From contig NZ_CP047095.1 of assembly GCF_009806575.1 (NCBI RefSeq), forward strand, positions 600,001 through 664,000: DNA of 64,000 nucleotides, written 5' to 3'. Below are positions 52,037 through 61,383 of this stretch, piece by piece (positions within the stretch are counted from its first letter, which is position 1; each line of letters starts with the position of its first letter). The DNA comes from Rossellomorea marisflavi. GTDB taxonomy: Bacteria > Bacillota > Bacilli > Bacillales > Bacillaceae_B. The position numbers were made by a program, and so were the translations under genes. The notes under the pieces were generated by a model, which saw only the letters and a program-made list of their open reading frames with translations, was not told where the DNA came from and did not search any database.

Positions 52037-52591
52037 ATGACGGGACCACATTTAATGGCAGAAACAGAACGCTTGGTGATCCGACCCTTCACCCGATGGG
52101 ATTATGGGAACTGGCTGCAGTCACATCTCGATCGCCTGCCATCTCAGCATAAGTATGATGCCGGGTATCAGGATATGTCGGGATGCACGGAGCAGTGGTT
52201 CGCGGAGATGATCGGCAAACAGGATGAGATGATGGCGAAGGATGAGGTCTATATCTTCGGGGTTTTCCTGAAAGCGACGGGAGTGATGGTCGGCACCGTC
52301 GACGTCTCGACTCTCATGAGGTACAACTTCAATTGGGGAAGGATCGGCTATGTGCTCCATAATCAACACTGGCAGAAGGGATTCGGGAAAGAATCCGTGG
52401 CAGCTACACTGCGACTGGCGTTTACCAAAATCGGCTACCACCGGATCGAAGCCCACATCGACCTTGACAATATCCCGTCCATCTCCCTGGTGGAAAGCGT
52501 CGGCATGACATACGAATGCACGAGGAAGGGGTTCATCTATGAGCGGGGGATGTGGCAGGATCAGCTCGTTTATTATCAGAATGCAGAATAA
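52037..52591 (+). CDS. GNAT-family N-acetyltransferase (RimJ/RimL type)
   Basis: 184 residues of the GNAT fold: RLVIRPFTRWDY start, the acetyl-CoA-binding region NQHWQKGFGKESVAATLRLAF near 118, and RIEAHIDLDNIPSISLVESVGM near 135. Related to RimJ/RimL ribosomal-protein acetyltransferases and Bacillus YoaA; the real acceptor is unknown. ATG 52037 follows AGAGGGGTGA. Confidence 0.85.
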   Translation: MTGPHLMAETERLVIRPFTRWDYGNWLQSHLDRLPSQHKYDAGYQDMSGCTEQWFAEMIGKQDEMMAKDEVYIFGVFLKATGVMVGTVDVSTLMRYNFNWGRIGYVLHNQHWQKGFGKESVAATLRLAFTKIGYHRIEAHIDLDNIPSISLVESVGMTYECTRKGFIYERGMWQDQLVYYQNAE

Positions 52592-52592
52592 G

Positions 52593-52626
52593 AAAAGCCG
52601 ATGGGGCGTGCCCATCGGCTTTCGTG
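52593..52626. terminator. bidirectional terminator
   Basis: AAAAGCCGATGGG-cgtg-CCCATCGGCTTT between convergent genes. Confidence 0.85.
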
Positions 52627-52628
52627 TT

Positions 52629-54305
52629 TTACAGTCCCTCAATCGTGAGGTCTTTCACCGGAAGGAATTCCTCCTCGGTATCGCTATACGTAATCTTGAC
52701 CGTATCGTTTTCCCTCAGGTAGATGGCAAGAGGGCTGATTTCAGACGAAACGATATAGTTCTTGCCGTTCTCCAATAGGAAGGAAACGACCGTGTAATCT
52801 CCGGATTTTTCTTTGTACACCCGGACTACTTTGCCGGAATCCTGTTTCTCTTCAGCCTTGGAGTTGTTATTCAGGCTTCCGGATCCTTTTTGAAGGGCGG
52901 TTTTGTACATTTTCAGCGCCTGGTTCGGTGTATCGGCGTACACGGCGATTTCCGGGTTCGCTGCGGAGACGATGAAATAGTTCTGCAGGAATCCATTGGA
53001 ATCGAGTACAGGTGTCAACCAGCTTGCTTCACCATAGAAGTTATAAAGAACCGGCATCTTGCCGTCCCATTTCTTCTCGATGAATCGCTTCTGGATGATC
53101 TGCAGGGCGCCTTGTGAATCCATATACGATTCTTCCAGGTTCCCGGTATAGTAGGTAGCCTCCCCGGTACGGGCATTGGTCATGGAATACCCAAGCATGG
53201 AGTCTACGCCTTCTTTAGGAGACGTGAAGTCTGTGAAGTAGTACATATCGCCGTCTTTGTTGAAGACCGGCGTGACATTCGCTTCCGTTCCTTCATCGGA
53301 TGGCAGCTTCACGTCGGATTTTCCGAACTTGCTGTTCCAGAATCCTTTTACAAAGTTACCGAAGTAGCTGTTTTGAAGGCTGACGGTCTCGGGTGAGATG
53401 GCTCCGTCAATGAATGCAGGGATATCCTTGATCGGATAAGCTTTCGTATCACCAGTCAATGCATCCACCAGGACGACCCCTTCCGCGTCAAAACCGTTAC
53501 GGGCAGAGATGAAGGTTCCGTATGTCCGGATGTAGAAAGGTTTCCCTTCGTCGTTCACTTCAAGCTGCACATCACCGTAGAAAATCTTCTTCGGATACTT
53601 CATGCGGATATGGCGCTCGATGTTTTCATTCAGATAAGAAGAAGGGGTGTATTTCATTTCCTGCTTCATGAATTTAGGATTGGCGGTGGAGTCCGTTGCA
53701 CTCAGCATGAAGTACCCCGGTGTTTTGTCACCTTTCACCCATTTCCAGAAGTCCGAGAATTCGACTGGGGCGATATAAACGTAGTCCCCGTTGACCTTCT
53801 GGATCTGCAGATTACCGAGTTCATAGTAGCTTGTATTCGGGACTTGACCGAATGCTTTTTTCATTTTATTCCGGGCGAATTGAGGCGGAACGCTTGCCGG
53901 TGTTTCCGTCTCGTCGAATGCCTGGATTTCGGTCTTCGTCTCCATATCGGCGGATTCGTACTTCTCGTCCGCGTTGAACAGGAAGGCGCTGAGGAAATAG
54001 ACACCGACTACAAGGCCAGCAAGGACGAGGACTCCTTTGATCATGCGCTCTTTACCGTAGGATAGTGATGCTCCGGCGATGGCGGCTATGATGAAGAGGA
54101 TCCAGACGCTGGTAAAGTTCTGGTCAAGGTTGGTCAAGTAGTAGAACAGGAATGTCGCGACGATGGCGATGATGAGGGTGGCACCGAACACTTTGGCGAA
54201 TGACGGGTAGCCCTCTTTCTTTTTCATTTTCATGGCACTCATTGGGACGATCAGAATGGTGGCTGCAAGGCCGATGATGAGTGAGAATAATAGGATATTG
54301 CCCAT
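52629..54305 (-). CDS. large membrane protein of unknown function
   Basis: 558 residues. Four N-terminal membrane helices lie at about residues 3-22, 38-58, 64-82 and 87-110. A long region follows, probably extracytoplasmic (about 115-558), with no lipobox. The C-terminal part has two related-looking beta-rich segments (FYIRTYGTFISARNG; GYSMTNARTGEATYYTG), suggesting PepSY-like or periplasmic sensor repeats. The last 50 residues resemble a small OB-like domain. I do not recognise the family. Ribosome site AAAGGGG. It stands alone between convergent and repeat-rich DNA. Confidence 0.75.
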   Translation of the reverse strand: MGNILLFSLIIGLAATILIVPMSAMKMKKKEGYPSFAKVFGATLIIAIVATFLFYYLTNLDQNFTSVWILFIIAAIAGASLSYGKERMIKGVLVLAGLVVGVYFLSAFLFNADEKYESADMETKTEIQAFDETETPASVPPQFARNKMKKAFGQVPNTSYYELGNLQIQKVNGDYVYIAPVEFSDFWKWVKGDKTPGYFMLSATDSTANPKFMKQEMKYTPSSYLNENIERHIRMKYPKKIFYGDVQLEVNDEGKPFYIRTYGTFISARNGFDAEGVVLVDALTGDTKAYPIKDIPAFIDGAISPETVSLQNSYFGNFVKGFWNSKFGKSDVKLPSDEGTEANVTPVFNKDGDMYYFTDFTSPKEGVDSMLGYSMTNARTGEATYYTGNLEESYMDSQGALQIIQKRFIEKKWDGKMPVLYNFYGEASWLTPVLDSNGFLQNYFIVSAANPEIAVYADTPNQALKMYKTALQKGSGSLNNNSKAEEKQDSGKVVRVYKEKSGDYTVVSFLLENGKNYIVSSEISPLAIYLRENDTVKITYSDTEEEFLPVKDLTIEGL

Positions 54306-54449
54306 GTTGTTCCCCTTTCTAGGTTCTTTGGTTGAGTCTATTGTATATACGGGCGAGGCTGGGTGGAAGTTTCATTGTGATCATTTTTGTTCACTATGGT
54401 TGCATTATTGGTTGCTCCTATATTTTTGATGAATGTGTCGTGTGAAATG

Positions 54450-54575
54450 GATTGTTCCGTTCCGCTGCGGGTGGTCGCTTTCCGCGGGTCGGTCGATGAG
54501 CCTCCTCGTGCCTGCGGGGTCTCATCTTCCCGACTATCCGCAGGAGTCGACCGCCCTTCGCTGCACTGCACTGTT
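54450..54575 (-). repeat. structured intergenic repeat, copy 4
   Basis: Edge GTTCCGCTGCGG and core GAGCCTCCTC..GCGGGGTCTCA as in copy 1. Arms 54470-54477 and 54548-54555 pair over 8 bases with one G-U. Confidence 0.8.
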
Positions 54576-54778
54576 GGATGGTTGATGGGGAACATTTGCA
54601 ACTGTACCTCTGATTAGGCAGGCACATATAAGCAAAATATATGGTAATCGCCTTTGCTACACAGAATCTACTTGGACAGATAATGAGACCCCCTTTCAGC
54701 CGTTCAATCTATTTAGGAATGAGATGAGGTTCTACATAATCCGGTAAGATTCATTGGAAACCTATCAATCATCAAAGA

Positions 54779-54906
54779 GTGAAGTGCAACGGAGGCCGCC
54801 CGACTCTTATGGGAGTAGCGGGCAGGGTGAGACCCTGCAGGCTTGCCGAAGCGGCTCACCGCACGCCCCATGGAAAGAGGGCGGCCGCAGTGGAACGAAA
54901 CGGACT
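54779..54906 (+). repeat. structured intergenic repeat, copy 5
   Basis: Core GTGAGACCCTGCAGGC..GCGGCTCACC. Arms GGCCGCCC (54794-54801) and GGGCGGCC (54879-54886) are perfectly complementary. Inverted relative to copy 4. Nothing else is recognised in the 54306-54973 gap. Confidence 0.8.
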
Positions 54907-54934
54907 TACCCCTACCAATCTCCCAATTAAAATA

Positions 54935-54968
54935 AAAAAAGAGAATGCCCATCATCAGGACATTCTCT
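54935..54968 (-). terminator. terminator of the malT-mapP-like operon
   Basis: AGAGAATG...CATTCTCT stem with a run of seven T on the minus strand. Confidence 0.85.
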
Positions 54969-54973
54969 AATAT

Positions 54974-55753
54974 TCACCAATCCAGTTCCACTTCAACCCC
55001 GTAGTGGTCGGAAATGATCGGGCGGTTGGTTCCATTGAAGATGACAGCGGAAGATTGGACGTTGATCTTGCGGCTGGAGAGGATGAGGTCGATCCTCAAG
55101 CCTCTATCATTCCCGTCCCATCCGGCAATATCGCCTTGGATGGTAGTGCCTTCGTCTCGCTTTTGGGCAAGATGGAAGGTGTCCCACAGCCCTTTTTTCA
55201 TAAGATAGTCATAGCCTTCACCACGTGTGTCGGCATCGTTGTTGAAGTCACCCATGAGGAAGAAGGGTTCGGCTGCCTTTTCAAAGAGACGGTCAGCCTG
55301 GCTCATGAATGGTTCCTCTTCATCCTGCCACCATCCAAGATGGCAGGAGTAGAAGGTGACCTTTTCATCGTGAACGGGGATGGTGATCCCGATGATTTTA
55401 CGGGTTTTCCAGTTGGCAGGATCTTCATCACTTGAAACATGGAATCGGTGCTCTTCCAGAATGGGATGCCGGGTCAGAATCGCTGCGCCTTCTTCAAAGC
55501 GGTCATACCCGACATGGGCATAGTCCCAAATGAATGAGTATCCGGTGACCCCGCGTTTGTTCAACTCTTGGAGGAGGATCAGAGCAAAGTTGTCTTTTTT
55601 GATAAACGCTTCCTCTTCGGAAATGAGCTGATTGACCTCCTGCAGGGAGATGACGTCGTACTCTATTTCCGCGATGGTATCGGCAAGGATTCCGAGTTTA
55701 TCCCACTGATTGTCTTCAAGCCAGGAGTGGCAGTTGAGGGTGAGGAGCTTCAT
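54974..55753 (-). CDS. mapP: endonuclease/exonuclease/phosphatase-family protein, probable maltose 6'-phosphate phosphatase
   Basis: 259 residues of the EEP fold (DNase I/sphingomyelinase superfamily): LLTLNCHSW at the start, VISLQEVNQ (metal Glu), FYSCHLGWW, FLMGDFNND (Asp-Asn) and IISDHYGVEVEL (terminal Asp-His). A homologue beside a PTS maltose transporter in Enterococcus (MapP) is a maltose 6'-phosphate phosphatase. Here the gene starts 2 bases after the PTS gene stop, the same arrangement. The longer open frame upstream is rejected since it lies inside the PTS gene. Function is by context, moderately sure. Confidence 0.78.
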   Translation of the reverse strand: MKLLTLNCHSWLEDNQWDKLGILADTIAEIEYDVISLQEVNQLISEEEAFIKKDNFALILLQELNKRGVTGYSFIWDYAHVGYDRFEEGAAILTRHPILEEHRFHVSSDEDPANWKTRKIIGITIPVHDEKVTFYSCHLGWWQDEEEPFMSQADRLFEKAAEPFFLMGDFNNDADTRGEGYDYLMKKGLWDTFHLAQKRDEGTTIQGDIAGWDGNDRGLRIDLILSSRKINVQSSAVIFNGTNRPIISDHYGVEVELDW

Positions 55754-55755
55754 CC

Positions 55756-57390
55756 TTACGCCCCCAGCATATCCTGGATATCGGATTTGATGACATCGGC
55801 TTTCGGTCCGTAGATGGCCTGGACGCCTTTGTCCTTTGTGATAAGGCCGAGGGCCCCGTTTGCTTTCCATTCCTGTTCTGAACCGACCAGGCTAGGGTCT
55901 TTTACGGTGACACGAAGGCGCGTCATGCACGCATCCACGTCGACGATGTTGCTTTCGCCTCCGAGTAGTGCGACTACTTTCGGAGCGACGGAATCTTTTT
56001 TGACTGTACCTTGAGCCTGAGTGGCATCATCCTCGATATAGTTGCCGTTTCGTCCTGGTGTAGGGAAGTTGAAGCGTTTGATCAGGAAGTTCGCCACGCC
56101 GAAGTTCAGTCCGAAGAATACGAGACAGGCGATGAAGAAATTCACAAGGTCGAGCCAGAGTCCGGCTTTCACGATCATCGGCGTCCTGGTGAGGAGCTCG
56201 ATGAATCCGAAGGAGTGGACACGGATGTGGATCAAATCCACGATGGCAAAGGCAAGTCCTGTCATGATAGCGTATACCACATAAAGAAGCGGAGCAGCGA
56301 ACATGAACATGAATTCGATTGGCTCTGTGACACCTGTCAGGAATACAGCAAGTCCTGCAGATAGGAACATGGATTTGTACTTTTTCTTCTTATCTTTATC
56401 CACATTGCGGTACATGGCATAGGCGATACCGATGAGGGATGCAGTGGACAGGATCATCTGACCGACTTTGAAACGGGCCGGTGTTACGTCGCCAAGAAGC
56501 TGTTTGTAGCTTGCTGTGTCTCCGGCGGATAGGAAGTTGTTCAAATCGGCGATCCAAGCGAGCCACAGCGGGTCTTGACCTGCGACCGTAGATCCTTGGC
56601 CTGAGCCTGTAAGGATGGTGTATGTCCCGCCAAGCTCTGTGTAGTTCATCGGCACGGTGAGCATATGGTGAAGACCGAAAGGAAGCAGCAGACGCTCGAG
56701 TGCCCCGAAGATGAATGGAGCAACGATCGGTGCCGTATCCCGTGATGTGGCGATCCATTGACCGAAGTCATTCAGGAGACCCTGGATGAACGGCCAGACG
56801 ATGGACATGACGATAGCGGTTACAATGGAACCCGCAATCACGACGAACGGTACGAAACGCTTTCCGTTGAAGAAAGAAAGGGCATCCGGAAGTTTGTCAT
56901 AATTATAGAATCGGTTGAAGAGGTTGGCTCCCAGGAAACCGGAAATGATTCCGACGAATACGCCCATATTGAGGGCAGGTGCCCCGAGGACCGAAGTGAA
57001 ATAGTCGGAAACGACGAGCGTCTGACCGAACAGGGACGAAATCGTCGCTTCAGGATCCGCAAGCATATCGGCATTGACGCCGAAGATGGCACCGGTGATC
57101 CGGTTGATCAATACGAAGGCGATAAGGGCAGCGAAAGCACCGCCGGCACGCTCTTTCGCCCACGATCCCCCTATGGCGACGGCGAAGAGGATATGCAGGT
57201 TGGTGATGATTCCCCATCCGATGTCCTCAAGTACTCTTGCAATCGTTTGCACTAAAACCAAGTCTCCGCCCGTCATGCCGATCAGCTTCCCGATGGAGAT
57301 CATGATTCCGGCAGCCGGCATGACGGCCACTACGACGAGAAGGGCCTTACCGAACTTCTGCCAGAAATCAAAAGACAATAAATTCTTCAT
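55756..57390 (-). CDS. malT: PTS glucose/maltose-type EIICB permease
   Basis: 544 residues. The EIIC domain (about 1-430) has roughly ten membrane segments with GALERLLLPFGLHHMLTVPMNYTELGG and TEPIEFMFMFAAP (substrate site). A linker precedes the EIIB domain (about 465-544) with phospho-Cys in NIVDVDACMTRLRVTV. It imports and phosphorylates a glucosyl sugar; no EIIA is fused, so a shared EIIA is needed. The coupled mapP-like gene points to maltose. Ribosome site GGGAGGAAG. Confidence 0.87.
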   Translation of the reverse strand: MKNLLSFDFWQKFGKALLVVVAVMPAAGIMISIGKLIGMTGGDLVLVQTIARVLEDIGWGIITNLHILFAVAIGGSWAKERAGGAFAALIAFVLINRITGAIFGVNADMLADPEATISSLFGQTLVVSDYFTSVLGAPALNMGVFVGIISGFLGANLFNRFYNYDKLPDALSFFNGKRFVPFVVIAGSIVTAIVMSIVWPFIQGLLNDFGQWIATSRDTAPIVAPFIFGALERLLLPFGLHHMLTVPMNYTELGGTYTILTGSGQGSTVAGQDPLWLAWIADLNNFLSAGDTASYKQLLGDVTPARFKVGQMILSTASLIGIAYAMYRNVDKDKKKKYKSMFLSAGLAVFLTGVTEPIEFMFMFAAPLLYVVYAIMTGLAFAIVDLIHIRVHSFGFIELLTRTPMIVKAGLWLDLVNFFIACLVFFGLNFGVANFLIKRFNFPTPGRNGNYIEDDATQAQGTVKKDSVAPKVVALLGGESNIVDVDACMTRLRVTVKDPSLVGSEQEWKANGALGLITKDKGVQAIYGPKADVIKSDIQDMLGA

Positions 57391-57494
57391 TTGTACTTCC
57401 TCCCTATGTGTGCGTTTTCATTTTAAAGCACGATCTTTCTATTCTGTTAAGCATGGCTTTCGCTATAAAAAGATACAAAAGTGTAAACGGTTAA

Positions 57495-57508
57495 TGCAAC
57501 CGTTTGCA
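57495..57508. promoter_or_regulatory. LacI/CcpA-type operator upstream of malT
   Basis: TGCAACCGTTTGCA, near-perfect 14-bp palindrome fitting the cre/MalR pattern, about 105 bases before the malT start. A related TGTAAACGGTTAATG precedes it. Confidence 0.65.
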
Positions 57509-57617
57509 TTAATATAGCATTATTGTAAGATATCTTTTTGAGGAAAGCAATAGAAAGTTTAAAAGACGTGTATTATCATTAGAAATAGTAACATAGAAAA
57601 AAATGGGAGGGATGTTG

Positions 57618-58418
57618 GTGAACCAGAAAGACATGAGCCAGATTAACGAGACAGGGTGGAATTGGCATGCTTATGATGCGTGGGTCAACCGGCATGGTGT
57701 TCCGGCAGAATATGCTGAGAAGATTAAACATAACCCTCGGAAATCCGTTGAATATTACCTGAACTATATGAACGGAATTAAAGGAAGAAAGATTGTGAAT
57801 CTACTTGGTTCAAAAGGAAACAAGGCAGTTTCATTTGCTCTCCTTGGAGCGGATGTGACGGTAGTCGATCTTTCAAAGGATAATGCACGATATGCATCGG
57901 AGTTGGCGGCGGCAGCCGGAGTCGAGGTAACCTATATCATTTCTGATGTCCTAAACATTCCTGAACCTCAAACAATCTCGGACGCGGACTACATTCTTTT
58001 GGAGTTGGGCGTGTTGCATTATTTCCTTGATCTTGACCCATTGTTCGAGCTGATACATGAGGGGTTGAAGAAGGGAGGACGATTCATCCTGCGGGATTAT
58101 CATCCGATGGTGTCGAAAGTATTGAGGGCAAAGGATGGGATGATGGCGGTTGAGGGGGATTACTTTGACCGCGACATGAAAGAAGTTGATGTGGCCTATT
58201 CAATCCACCTACCCGAAGAACAAAAAAAGTCCCTCCCAAAAAATACAATCAGAAGGTGGACACTGGGGGAAGTTATCACGTCATTGGTGAGGGCAGGTCT
58301 TACAATCCAGCACTTGGAAGAAGAAGCAGGAATCAGATGGGCCTTTCCGGAAGGAACCCCGGAAGGATTTGAGGAAAAGATGCCGGGATTATTCACATTG
58401 ATTGCGGATAAAAAGTAA
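57618..58418 (+). CDS. class I SAM-dependent methyltransferase
   Basis: 266 residues. Motif I VNLLGSKGNKAVSFALLGADVTVVDLS near residue 57, with the acidic Asp ending strand 2, and motif IV/V YILLELGVLHYFLDLDPLF near 125. Substrate unknown. The start is ambiguous among ATG 57612, TTG 57615 and GTG 57618; GTG 57618 has the best spacing from GGGAGGG. Single-gene unit. Confidence 0.8.
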   Translation: MNQKDMSQINETGWNWHAYDAWVNRHGVPAEYAEKIKHNPRKSVEYYLNYMNGIKGRKIVNLLGSKGNKAVSFALLGADVTVVDLSKDNARYASELAAAAGVEVTYIISDVLNIPEPQTISDADYILLELGVLHYFLDLDPLFELIHEGLKKGGRFILRDYHPMVSKVLRAKDGMMAVEGDYFDRDMKEVDVAYSIHLPEEQKKSLPKNTIRRWTLGEVITSLVRAGLTIQHLEEEAGIRWAFPEGTPEGFEEKMPGLFTLIADKK

Positions 58419-58490
58419 GGGAGGGGACTGATGCGGTAGCGAAAGAGACAGGACTTCCTCCAGCACATGTCGGCTCCCTGTGTACATAAA

Positions 58491-58536
58491 CAAATGTCCA
58501 TTACCTAGACGGATCAGGTAATGGACATTTGTTTTT
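58491..58536. terminator. bidirectional terminator between methyltransferase and cysA
   Basis: AAATGTCCATTACCT and AGGTAATGGACATTT arms with an A run on one side and a T run on the other. Confidence 0.88.
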
Positions 58537-59608
58537 AGATAACATAATCTTCCGGTGTAAATACCTTCAGATGTCTTGGCTTGATATAAACCGATTCTCC
58601 GACTTTGAGGGAGAGATCGCGGAATCGCTCTTTTGTGATTTCCGCTTCCACATATTCGTCGGTATCGGCCCGGATCAGCTCGATGCGGACGACGGCTCCA
58701 ACGATGTGGAGGTGGTTGACGGTGGCCCGAACGGTTTCGTCACCCTGGATCTCTTTGCTGATGGTGAGGTCATGGGGGCGAACGTAAGCGGACGCTTCAC
58801 TCCCTCCCGAATGGGTGAGGTCCGGTGTGTTCAAAACGAGATCACCGTGGACGAGGGTCCCTTCATGAAGGCGACCCTTGAAGATATTGACGCTTCCAAG
58901 GAAGTCGTAGACAAAGGGCGTCTGGGGATTCTCGTATACCTCGATGGGAGTACCGATCTGTTCGATGCGTCCCTGGTTCATGACGACGATTTTATCGGCT
59001 ACATCCAGTGCCTCTTCTTGGTCGTGGGTGACGAAGATACTGGATATCTGGAATTCATCGTGAAGGCGCCGAAGCCATCTTCGCAGTTCTTTCCGCACTT
59101 TGGCATCGAGGGCCCCAAATGGTTCATCGAGTAAGAGGACCTTCGGCTCGACGGCAAGTGCTCTTGCGAGGGCGACGCGCTGTCTTTGACCGCCTGACAG
59201 CTGGGAAGGGTAGCGGTCTGCCAGTGACCCCAGTTTCACAAGGTCGAGGAGTTCATGGACTTTTTCTTTAATGATCTTGCGGGATGGACGTTCCTTCCTC
59301 GGTTTTACCTTCAACCCGTAGGCGACGTTTTCAAAGACGGTCATATGCCTGAAAAGGGCATAATGCTGGAAGACAAATCCGACTCCACGTTCTTTGGCCG
59401 TGATGGAGGTGATGTCTTTATGGTCGAATCGGATCGAGCCATGGTCGGGGGCTTCGAGTCCTGCGATGATCCGGAGGAGGGATGTCTTCCCCGAGCCCGA
59501 TGGACCAAGGAGGGCCACCAGTTCTCCAGTTTGGATATCTAGGTTGATATCCGAAAGGGCCTGGAACGTCCCGAATGATTTTGACACGTGATCGATGACT
59601 ATGCTCAT
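58535..59608 (-). CDS. cysA: sulfate/thiosulfate ABC ATPase CysA
   Basis: 357 residues. Walker A GPSGSGKT, signature LSGGQRQR, Walker [13 protein letters not shown], His in [11 protein letters not shown]. The C-terminal TOBE-like regulatory domain (about 240-357) is present. Energises CysTW. Last gene of the operon sbp-cysT-cysW-cysA, as in other bacteria. Ribosome site AGAGAGGG. Confidence 0.93.
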   Translation of the reverse strand: MSIVIDHVSKSFGTFQALSDINLDIQTGELVALLGPSGSGKTSLLRIIAGLEAPDHGSIRFDHKDITSITAKERGVGFVFQHYALFRHMTVFENVAYGLKVKPRKERPSRKIIKEKVHELLDLVKLGSLADRYPSQLSGGQRQRVALARALAVEPKVLLLDEPFGALDAKVRKELRRWLRRLHDEFQISSIFVTHDQEEALDVADKIVVMNQGRIEQIGTPIEVYENPQTPFVYDFLGSVNIFKGRLHEGTLVHGDLVLNTPDLTHSGGSEASAYVRPHDLTISKEIQGDETVRATVNHLHIVGAVVRIELIRADTDEYVEAEITKERFRDLSLKVGESVYIKPRHLKVFTPEDYVI

Positions 59609-59623
59609 AGTATTCCCTCTCTA

Positions 59624-60505
59624 TCAATGGACATGGACGTCCGTTTGTTTTTTGCCCTTCCACTCAAGGAAGCTTTTGATGACAAGTGTGATAATGGCCA
59701 TGATGGACATCAGGGACGCGACGGCGAATGCGGCCGCAAATTGGTATTCCCCGTACAGAATTTCGATATGGAGGGGCATGGTGTTCGTGAGCCCCCTGAT
59801 ATGCCCCGATACGACGGATACGGCACCGAATTCTCCTATCGCCCTGGCGTTTGCGAGGATCATCCCGTAAAGCAGGGCCCATTTGATATTCGGCAGGGTG
59901 ACGTGGAGGAAGGTTTTCCAACCCCCTGCACCGAGTGTGATGGACGCCTCCTCTTCAGATGTTCCCTGTGCCTGCATCAGCGGAATCAGCTCCCGGGCAA
60001 CGAAGGGGACGGTGACAAACAATGTGGCGAGGATGATACCCGGGACGGCAAAGACGATCTTGATATCATGCTCAAACAGCCAGTCACCGAATACCCCCTG
60101 TGCTCCGAAAAGCAGAACGAAGATGAGTCCCGCGATGATCGGGGAGATGGCAAAAGGCAGATCGATGAGCGTAATGAGGATGTTCTTGCCCCTGAACTGA
60201 AACTTTGTGATCGCCCAGGCGGCTGCGATGCCAAACAGGGCATTCACAGGGACAGAGATGACGGCTACGAGCAGGGTCAGCCTGATGGCTGACAAGGCTT
60301 CTGGCTGCGTGATGGCTGCCATGTATACGTCCAACCCTTTATCGAATGCCTGAAGGAAGACCGTAATGAGAGGCAGGATCAGGAACAGACCCAGGAACAG
60401 GAGGGCAATCGTGATGAGCAGCCATTTCACCCATTTGGGATCGGTCGTTCCTTTTGCCTGAATAATTGGAGTGTTTGAGCGTTCTATTGGCAGGTGACCC
60501 GACAA
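59624..60505 (-). CDS. cysW: sulfate ABC permease CysW
   Basis: 293 residues with six membrane segments and the CysW-typical [19 protein letters not shown], coupling loop [24 protein letters not shown] and [15 protein letters not shown]. Starts at TTG 60505, 8 bases after AAAGGAGG; no closer ATG fits. Forms the channel with CysT. Confidence 0.92.
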   Translation of the reverse strand: MSGHLPIERSNTPIIQAKGTTDPKWVKWLLITIALLFLGLFLILPLITVFLQAFDKGLDVYMAAITQPEALSAIRLTLLVAVISVPVNALFGIAAAWAITKFQFRGKNILITLIDLPFAISPIIAGLIFVLLFGAQGVFGDWLFEHDIKIVFAVPGIILATLFVTVPFVARELIPLMQAQGTSEEEASITLGAGGWKTFLHVTLPNIKWALLYGMILANARAIGEFGAVSVVSGHIRGLTNTMPLHIEILYGEYQFAAAFAVASLMSIMAIITLVIKSFLEWKGKKQTDVHVH

Positions 60506-60520
60506 AGCGGTCCCTCCTTT

Positions 60521-61360
60521 CTAACCGTGAATGAATTTGCGATTGGTCCACCATTGAATCAAGTTGATGACCAGCAGTAAAAGAAAAGACGTCACCAGCA
60601 TCACCGTGGCGATGGCAGTGGCCCCGGAATAATCAAACTGTTCGAGCTTCGTCAGGATGATCAGGGGCGTGATCTCCGTCTTAAATGGCATATTGCCTGC
60701 GATGAATACGACAGAACCATATTCCCCAAGGGATCTGGCGAAGGCAAGGGTGAAGCCTGCCAGGGCCGCAGGGAGAAGCTCAGGGAAGATGACCTTCCTG
60801 AACGTCTGGAGGCGGCTTGCCCCCAGGGAAGAGGAGGCTTCCTCCACTTCCTTTTCTAGATTTTGAAGGACGGGCTGGACCATCCTTACCACGAATGGAA
60901 GCCCGATGAAGATCAATGCAATCACGACACCGATCGGAGTATATGCGACCTTGAATCCAAGGAGGCTGCCGATCCATCCGTTTGGAGCGTAGACCGTCGT
61001 CAGGGCGATTCCAGCTACGGCTGTAGGGAGGGCAAATGGCAGATCGACGAGTCCATCGATGATTTTCTTGCCCGGAAAGCGGTAGCGGACAAGGACCCAT
61101 GCAAGAAGGACGCCGAACGCCACGTTGATGAGGGCGGCGGCCAAGGAGGCTCCGAAGCTCAGCTTATAGGAAGCCACCACCCTTGGATCCAACACGGTAT
61201 CGGCGAACTCGGTCCACCCCATCCTGGCGGTGTAGAAAAAGATCATGGAAAGGGGAAGGAGTACAAGGATGCTCAGGTAGAGCGTCGTGTACCCCATTGT
61301 CAGACCGAATCCAGGTAATACATTATGGTGTTTGGTTGAGCGGATTTTTCCTCTAATCAT
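60521..61360 (-). CDS. cysT: sulfate ABC permease CysT
   Basis: 279 residues, six membrane segments, LPFALPTAVAGIALTTVY, EEASSSLGASRLQTFRKVIFPEL and ARSLGEYGSVVFIAGNMP. AGGTGATC precedes ATG 61360. 15 bases from cysW. Confidence 0.93.
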   Translation of the reverse strand: MIRGKIRSTKHHNVLPGFGLTMGYTTLYLSILVLLPLSMIFFYTARMGWTEFADTVLDPRVVASYKLSFGASLAAALINVAFGVLLAWVLVRYRFPGKKIIDGLVDLPFALPTAVAGIALTTVYAPNGWIGSLLGFKVAYTPIGVVIALIFIGLPFVVRMVQPVLQNLEKEVEEASSSLGASRLQTFRKVIFPELLPAALAGFTLAFARSLGEYGSVVFIAGNMPFKTEITPLIILTKLEQFDYSGATAIATVMLVTSFLLLLVINLIQWWTNRKFIHG

Positions 61361-61383
61361 GTGATCACCTGTTACCTTTCGTG

